DNA from: Spirogloea muscicola
Taxonomy: Eukaryota; Streptophyta; Zygnematophyceae; Spirogloeales; Spirogloeaceae
NCBI GenBank assembly: GCA_009602725.1
Contig: WELB01000042.1
Location: forward strand, 346,870-369,264
Length of the DNA stretch: 22,395 bases
Direction of reading: 5' to 3'
The notes beneath the pieces are model-generated. The model had not been told where the DNA came from. It did not search any database and saw nothing but the letters and a program-made list of their open reading frames with translations. The translations under genes and the position numbers were made by a program. Positions within the stretch are counted from its first letter, which is position 1. Each line of letters begins with the position of its first letter. Below are positions 18,152-22,395 of the stretch, in pieces.

Positions 18152-19489
18152 ATGGCGGCGCCGGCCCCGCCGCCGCTGCTGGCGCTGCTGGCGTCGCTGC
18201 TGCTGGCCGCCGCGGCGGCGNCGGGCGCGGGCGCGCGACGGCGTGGTGCGGCTGGACGGCGGGGCGTTCGAGCGCTACCGCGGGCCCCCGGAGCCGCGGC
18301 CGTACCGCATGGCCGTCTTCTTCGACGCCAAGCAGCTGCGCGACAACTCCGAGCTGCGCCTCCGCGAGCTCCGCGCCGACTTCGGCCTCGTCGCCGCCGC
18401 CTTCCGCAAGCACCACCCCGCCGGCTCCGACGCCGCCAACGCCGTCTTCTTCTTCGAGATCGAGTTCTCGCAGGCCAAGGTGCGCGCCTTCGCCGGCTCT
18501 CCCATGCTTCTTGTGGGCACTCTCCGATGTCGTCGTGACGGGACCCATCACTGTGGTGCTGGACCGCCTTTGGCCTCGTGCTATATGTCATTGGGGCCTC
18601 ATGTCACAGAGCTCCCACTAACCAGGCCTTCATCTCGTCTCGCTTGACGTGGGCCAGGACGTGTTCCAGCGCTACGGCATCAGCATGTTGCCGCACTTCC
18701 GTGTCTTCGGGCCGGGCCGCGACGAGCCCGCCGACGAGATGCGCTTCGACCAGTTCGACCGCAGCCTGGAAGGCATTGCGGCCTTCGTGCAGCACCGCAC
18801 CAACGTCAGCATCGGGCCCGTGGCGCGGCCCCCGCCCATCAGCAAGCAGGCGCTCGGCATCATCGTCGCGGTGCTGGTCATCGCTGCGCCATATGTCGGC
18901 ACCAAGCTCATGACGATACGCACGCCGCTGCACGACGCACGCCTCTGGGCGTTGGCTGGTGTCGTCATATACTGGTTCTCCGTCTCCGGTGGCATGTACA
19001 ACATCATCCGCGGCATGCCCATGTTCATGCAGGACCGAGAGCGCCCAGGTACACGCCTCACACCATATTCCTTGCAGATAAAGGCACCTGCAGTCTCTAC
19101 CGCCTGTATCCAAGTGAGCCTCAGGCCTTCACTGTGGTCGTTTGTGCCACCGGTGTCGCTGAGAGGTCACATTTGTGCAGTTTCCGCTGACTCGTGTTGC
19201 CAACGGCTCTGCTGCGGCACCAGGAAAGGTAGTGTACTTCTTCAAGGGCTCTGGCGCGCAGCTGGGCACGGAAGGATTCACCTCGGGCGGCCTCTATTGC
19301 TCCGTGGGCCTCATCCTTGCGGCCGCCACGCACCTCGTGCCGCGCATCCAGTCCAAGACTGTGCAGCGCGTCGTGATGGGTACCTGCCTGGTCGTCGCCT
19401 ATGGCGCAGCGCGCCAGCTCCTGGAGCTCAACAAGTGGAAGCAGGGGGGTTACTGGGCGCACGCATACTGGCCGCGCGGATGGCGGTAG
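18152..19489 (+). CDS. Oligosaccharyltransferase subunit OST3/OST6 (TUSC3/MAGT1 family), 3 exons, about 327 aa; frame broken by an undetermined base
   Basis: Subunit of the ER oligosaccharyltransferase complex, which N-glycosylates nascent secretory proteins. Exons: 18152-18479, 18658-19048, 19224-19489. An N-terminal signal peptide (LLALLASLLLAAAAA) is followed by a lumenal thioredoxin-like domain (RPYRMAVFFDAKQL, LRELRADFGLVAAAF, VFFFEIEFSQAK, ISMLPHFRVFGP). Four membrane helices follow near ALGIIVAVLVIAAPYV, LAGVVIYWFSVSGG, CSVGLILAAATHLV and VVMGTCLVVAYGAA. The protein ends in HAYWPRGWR, as in plant homologs. The undetermined base at 18221 puts the signal peptide and the mature domain in different frames. 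Removing that one base makes exon 1 a whole number of codons and restores continuity, so this is almost certainly an assembly error rather than a pseudogene. The CxxC motif of yeast and animal homologs is absent. Confidence 0.93.
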
Positions 19490-20186
19490 CTATTTACGCC
19501 ACCGCAATGCACATTGCCCCGGCCCAGGCTTACGCATTTTGACTGCGAATAAGCCCGTGTCCCTCCTTTGTCACTGGAGCAGCAGGTGGATAGAGTTATC
19601 ACAGCTTGGATATGCACCATTGAGGTACTAGCTGGATACCTGTCTTGCTGGTACAGCAGTGCTCTCATGTGTGTACTACCCAACTATAGCTCCCGCAAGT
19701 CAAGCACCTTAATCTGCAGCCATTGTCCTTGACATAGTTCGATTTGATCACGCGCTCTGGTCCTGGCGCATCCACCACATTTAGTCTTGGATGTAACTCA
19801 GTGAGAGGGAAGTGAAAGCTGCGCCAGCAGATTGCGGAGTGACTGGGCGCAGGAGGAGGACGACCTTTTGGCAGGACAACTCGTCCTATAGGAGACAATC
19901 AGGCTACCAAGTGCTCAAGCAGAGAGTTACAGGGTCTCTTCGGCTGTGCAAAAATGTCAAGTCCAAGTCCATGCAGGATTTAAGCAAAAAGTGGCTGACT
20001 GGCCACCACTACGCCCTCCTATACGGCAATAGCAGCGGCGGTGCACTATACAGACACTCGACCTCTGCGATGCAGCAGTCTGCCTTGCTCTCAAGCAGAG
20101 CAGCTGGCAGCGCGAGGTATTGTATAGCATGTGGCAAGGTCCCTCTGAGATCTGGCTAAGGTGGCCTTCCGTGCGGCGAGGCGGTT
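19490..20186. other. Convergent 3' spacer between OST3/6 and the SRC2-like gene
   Basis: I see no gene or notable repeat in this stretch. It should contain both 3' UTRs. TGTAA occurs at 19792-19796 in the OST3/6 direction, and its complement TTACA occurs near 19926 for the other gene. Both are only weak polyadenylation hints. Confidence 0.5.
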
Positions 20187-22188
20187 TCAGAAGATGTCGT
20201 CCAAGAGGAGTCCTGTGGCAAGGCCTGCTGCACCACTCAGAAGGACGCCAGTCCCAATGCCGCCGTGGTGCCCACCATAGTGACCGCCATGTCGGCCATA
20301 TTGGTACCCATAGCCTCCACCATAGCCTCCACCATGATGGCCGTAGTGACCCCCGTGCTGGTGGTGCTTGTGTTTGTACTTCTTGTGCTTGTGCTTGTGC
20401 TTGTACCCATGGCTGCCTTGGTAAAACGGCCCTGGCCCTGGGTATGTTCCAGGATACGGGTATTGTGCTGCATGGCCAAGACACGGCCTTGGATTCAGCT
20501 TGACTGTGCACCGAGACCAGAGGGCAAGGTGGCGAGGCCACGCCCAACCAACAGCGATGTCGTTTGAACCAAGTGAGGGATGCATGCTACAAGCAGATGA
20601 CACTAAGGAAGTTCTTCCATCAGATGCTTGAAGCAAGTCTAACCAGGCGGGTAGCCCCCATACGGTCCCTGAGGTGGAGGTGGAGCGTATCCATAAGCAG
20701 GAGCTGGCTGATATGGTTGTGGCGGGTAGGCTGGATAAGGGGCTGGATAAGCTGCACACGGCGTCTTGCATCGGGTTACAGCAGATTGAGTGGAAAGGCT
20801 GATGATGATGACATTGGTAAGACGACAAGGAAAAGAACAAAAATCACATCAATATCCTAGCGACCATCCAGCAATCACTATCATTCACAACAGAGATGCC
20901 GGCAGCTGGATGACTACTTGAACCTCCAATGCTCCACAAGTTGACATATGCCACGTCTATCTGCTTCGGCAATGCTTGGTCAGTATCTTGGGCAGTAGTC
21001 AACTCACAGTGAGGCAGCGGAAACGGGCTGTACTGGGCATACGAGTGGTGGCCCTTTTCCACCCCGCTCAGAGGCTCAGTTGCGCCTGCACATAGAAGCA
21101 TCGAGCTCCATTCAGAGCAACTGCAACCAGCAGAACACTTGCTGGCAAGCACTGTAGTGACTCGGCAAATAGCTGCGTGCGCTGTCAAGTGCTTCATTCA
21201 CCAAAAGCAGCAAGCAGCAAAAATTTGAAGCACAACAGGACTGACTGGGGTGGCACTCACGGACGCTTGAGTGGCCAGCGCCCAGGGCGAGGGAGGGGCT
21301 CGCACCTGCCGGTGGGGCTGGGTACGCCGTCACAGGCTCGTCAGGAGCTAGCGAGGCCTCCCCAGTGCCCGCGCTCAGATGAGGGTAGGGGTTTGCTGCT
21401 GCCAGCGGAGCCGGAGGGTCCAGCTCTGTGGGAGCTGATGGGTTCACACTGCTGAGATGGGGGTAAGCTCCTGCTGCTGCAGCAAGCGGTGGAGCCGAGG
21501 GCTCACTGAGGCCCCGGCTGTCAGCTCCTGGCAGGCCTGCCGCGCCGCTCTCTGGCGGCACTTCTTTCGGCCGCGGCTGATGCTGCACAGAAGCAAGCGC
21601 AAGCTGGAGGTGAGCCACCTGCAGACCACTGCCACAGGCGCAGCAGTTGACATGCTAACAAGACGAAGATTTTTCAGCAGGGGTCATCCCTGAGCAAGTG
21701 TAGTCGGTGATGCGTCTTCGGATGTGCTTGCCGTTGTACTTGGCCTTCGTTTGTCTCAAATGAACAAATCTTTTCCCGAGCAAGGGCACGGCAAGGAGCA
21801 GGTGCGAGCCAATGCCCAACATACTCCGAGATGCCGGAGCTGCAGAAATGCATGGCAGACTGGCGCCAGCACCAACGTCGAGCCATGCATGCGCATGGAG
21901 TGGGGAGACCCACCTCGGCGGCGAGCACCCTGAGCGAGAGCTGCAGGGTGGCAGCGACGCGGCCCGACGGCTCCACGAGCGGGCACACGACCTCGTCGGA
22001 GCCGTCGGCGCAGGCTTTGGCCACCGGCACGCTGAGGAGAGGCCGCCATGGCTGTGCTCAGCGTCCCCACCGGCGAGGTGGGGCCGATGGCCGCGAGCTG
22101 GTCGAGGCCGGCGACTGCCGAGGAGAGGCGAGCGGCGCAGCAGGGGCTCACGCGGCGGTGGCGAGGACGCCCTCCTGGCCGCCGCCGT

Positions 22189-22222
<34 letters not shown>

Positions 22223-22293
22223 CCCGTCGTAGACGGTAATGGTGACTTGGGGCGGCGCGCCGTCGCCCTCCAGGGTGAACGCGAAGCTCTGCC
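20187..22293 (-). CDS. SRC2-like C2-domain protein with Pro/Tyr-rich and His/Lys/Gly-rich C-terminus, 3' part only
   Basis: Resembles plant SRC2 (cold-regulated C2-domain protein): a C2 domain, then a YP-rich region, then a short Gly-rich C-terminal end. SRC2 proteins bind membranes and Ca2+-linked partners; that role here is inference. Exons in transcript order: 22293-22152, 22031-21914, 21582-21306, 21085-21008, 20751-20644, 20467-20187, with consistent phases. The first two exons give the second half of a C2 domain (QSFAFTLEGDG, VTITVYDGL, then RVAATLQLSLRVLAAE), with an insert of nine alanines from a GCC run. Next come DEPVTAYPAPPAG, very like SRC2, and a YPAPYPAYPPQPY segment. The last exon has a His/Lys stretch, His/Gly/Tyr repeats, and the hydrophobic end GVLLSGAAGLATGLLLDDIF. 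The 5' exons with the first half of the C2 domain lie beyond the right edge. If the 20644 donor (GTTAGA) is skipped, the frame stops at once (GGT TAG). Confidence 0.8.
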
Positions 22294-22295
22294 CT

Positions 22296-22395
22296 GCAGG
22301 AGCCGGAGCAGGGCATCATGGCGTCAGGTATTGCGGCTACGTCGGCGGCCGCGGCGGCGGCGGCGGCGGCGATGGCGGCGGCGGCGGCGGCGGCG
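22296..22395. repeat. GCC/GGC triplet-rich tract at the right edge
   Basis: Dense GCC/GGC triplets are broken by a few other codons. On the minus strand this should be the intron upstream of the first visible SRC2-like exon, because nothing resembling the first half of a C2 domain is encoded. The + strand frame starting at 22319 is almost pure alanine and is not a credible gene. Confidence 0.6.

Noticed and set aside
16110-19796. TGTAA motifs as proof of a chlorophyte
   Set aside because: A 5-mer occurs by chance every kilobase or so; the occurrences after ASL and OST3/6 are too few to decide the lineage, and the KH gene has an AATAAA instead.
22319-22395. Plus-strand alanine-rich frame starting with ATG at the right edge
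   Set aside because: It is a GCG triplet run reading as poly-alanine on the strand opposite the SRC2-like gene; nothing supports translation.
1-22395. CRISPR arrays, tRNA or rRNA genes, viral or retroelement proteins
   Set aside because: I read both strands for these and saw none: no regularly spaced repeats, no cloverleaf-like segments, no reverse transcriptase, integrase or capsid motifs.

Overview
The window is nuclear DNA from a member of the green lineage (Viridiplantae), most likely a green alga. The evidence is: seven intron-containing genes with plant-type products; plastid- or mitochondrion-type leader sequences on two of them; very GC-rich first exons next to AT-richer introns; and Arabidopsis-type (TTTAGGG) telomere-like motifs in several places. 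I could not place it more finely than a streptophyte or trebouxiophyte-like alga. All gene models are hand-spliced by matching reading phase at both ends of each intron and by remembered family alignments. No search was run.

Layout from left to right: (1) a three-KH-domain RNA-binding protein of the BTR1 type, + strand, 133-2702. (2) An organellar ribosomal protein uL22 precursor, - strand, 3380-5346, converging on gene 1. (3) A gene-poor block, about 5430-8618, built from mosaic copies of at least two unclassified repeat modules, several with hairpins. (4) GDP-mannose pyrophosphorylase, + strand, 8988-11063, complete at 361 residues. It lies between two 155-bp, nearly identical copies of one repeat module in opposite orientation (8464-8618 and 12336-12490). 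(5) Argininosuccinate lyase with a plastid-type leader, + strand, 13200-16025, complete at 521 residues. (6) TRAPP subunit 6 (TRS33), - strand, 16549-17980. (7) The OST3/OST6 subunit of oligosaccharyltransferase, + strand, 18152-19489, in divergent orientation from gene 6 across only 171 bp. (8) An SRC2-like C2-domain protein, - strand, 20187 to beyond the right edge, lacking its 5' exons.

There is no operon logic, but some functions are related. GDP-mannose feeds N-glycan assembly and ascorbate synthesis, OST3/6 belongs to the complex that transfers the finished glycan, and TRAPPC6 acts in ER-Golgi traffic. The TRAPPC6/OST3 head-to-head pair may share a promoter.

The least explained parts are the A/B repeat family, the inverted pair that encloses the GMPP gene, two consecutive GC-AG introns in that gene, and the His/Lys/Gly-rich tail of the SRC2-like protein. 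One assembly problem is visible: a single undetermined base at 18221 breaks the OST3/6 reading frame.
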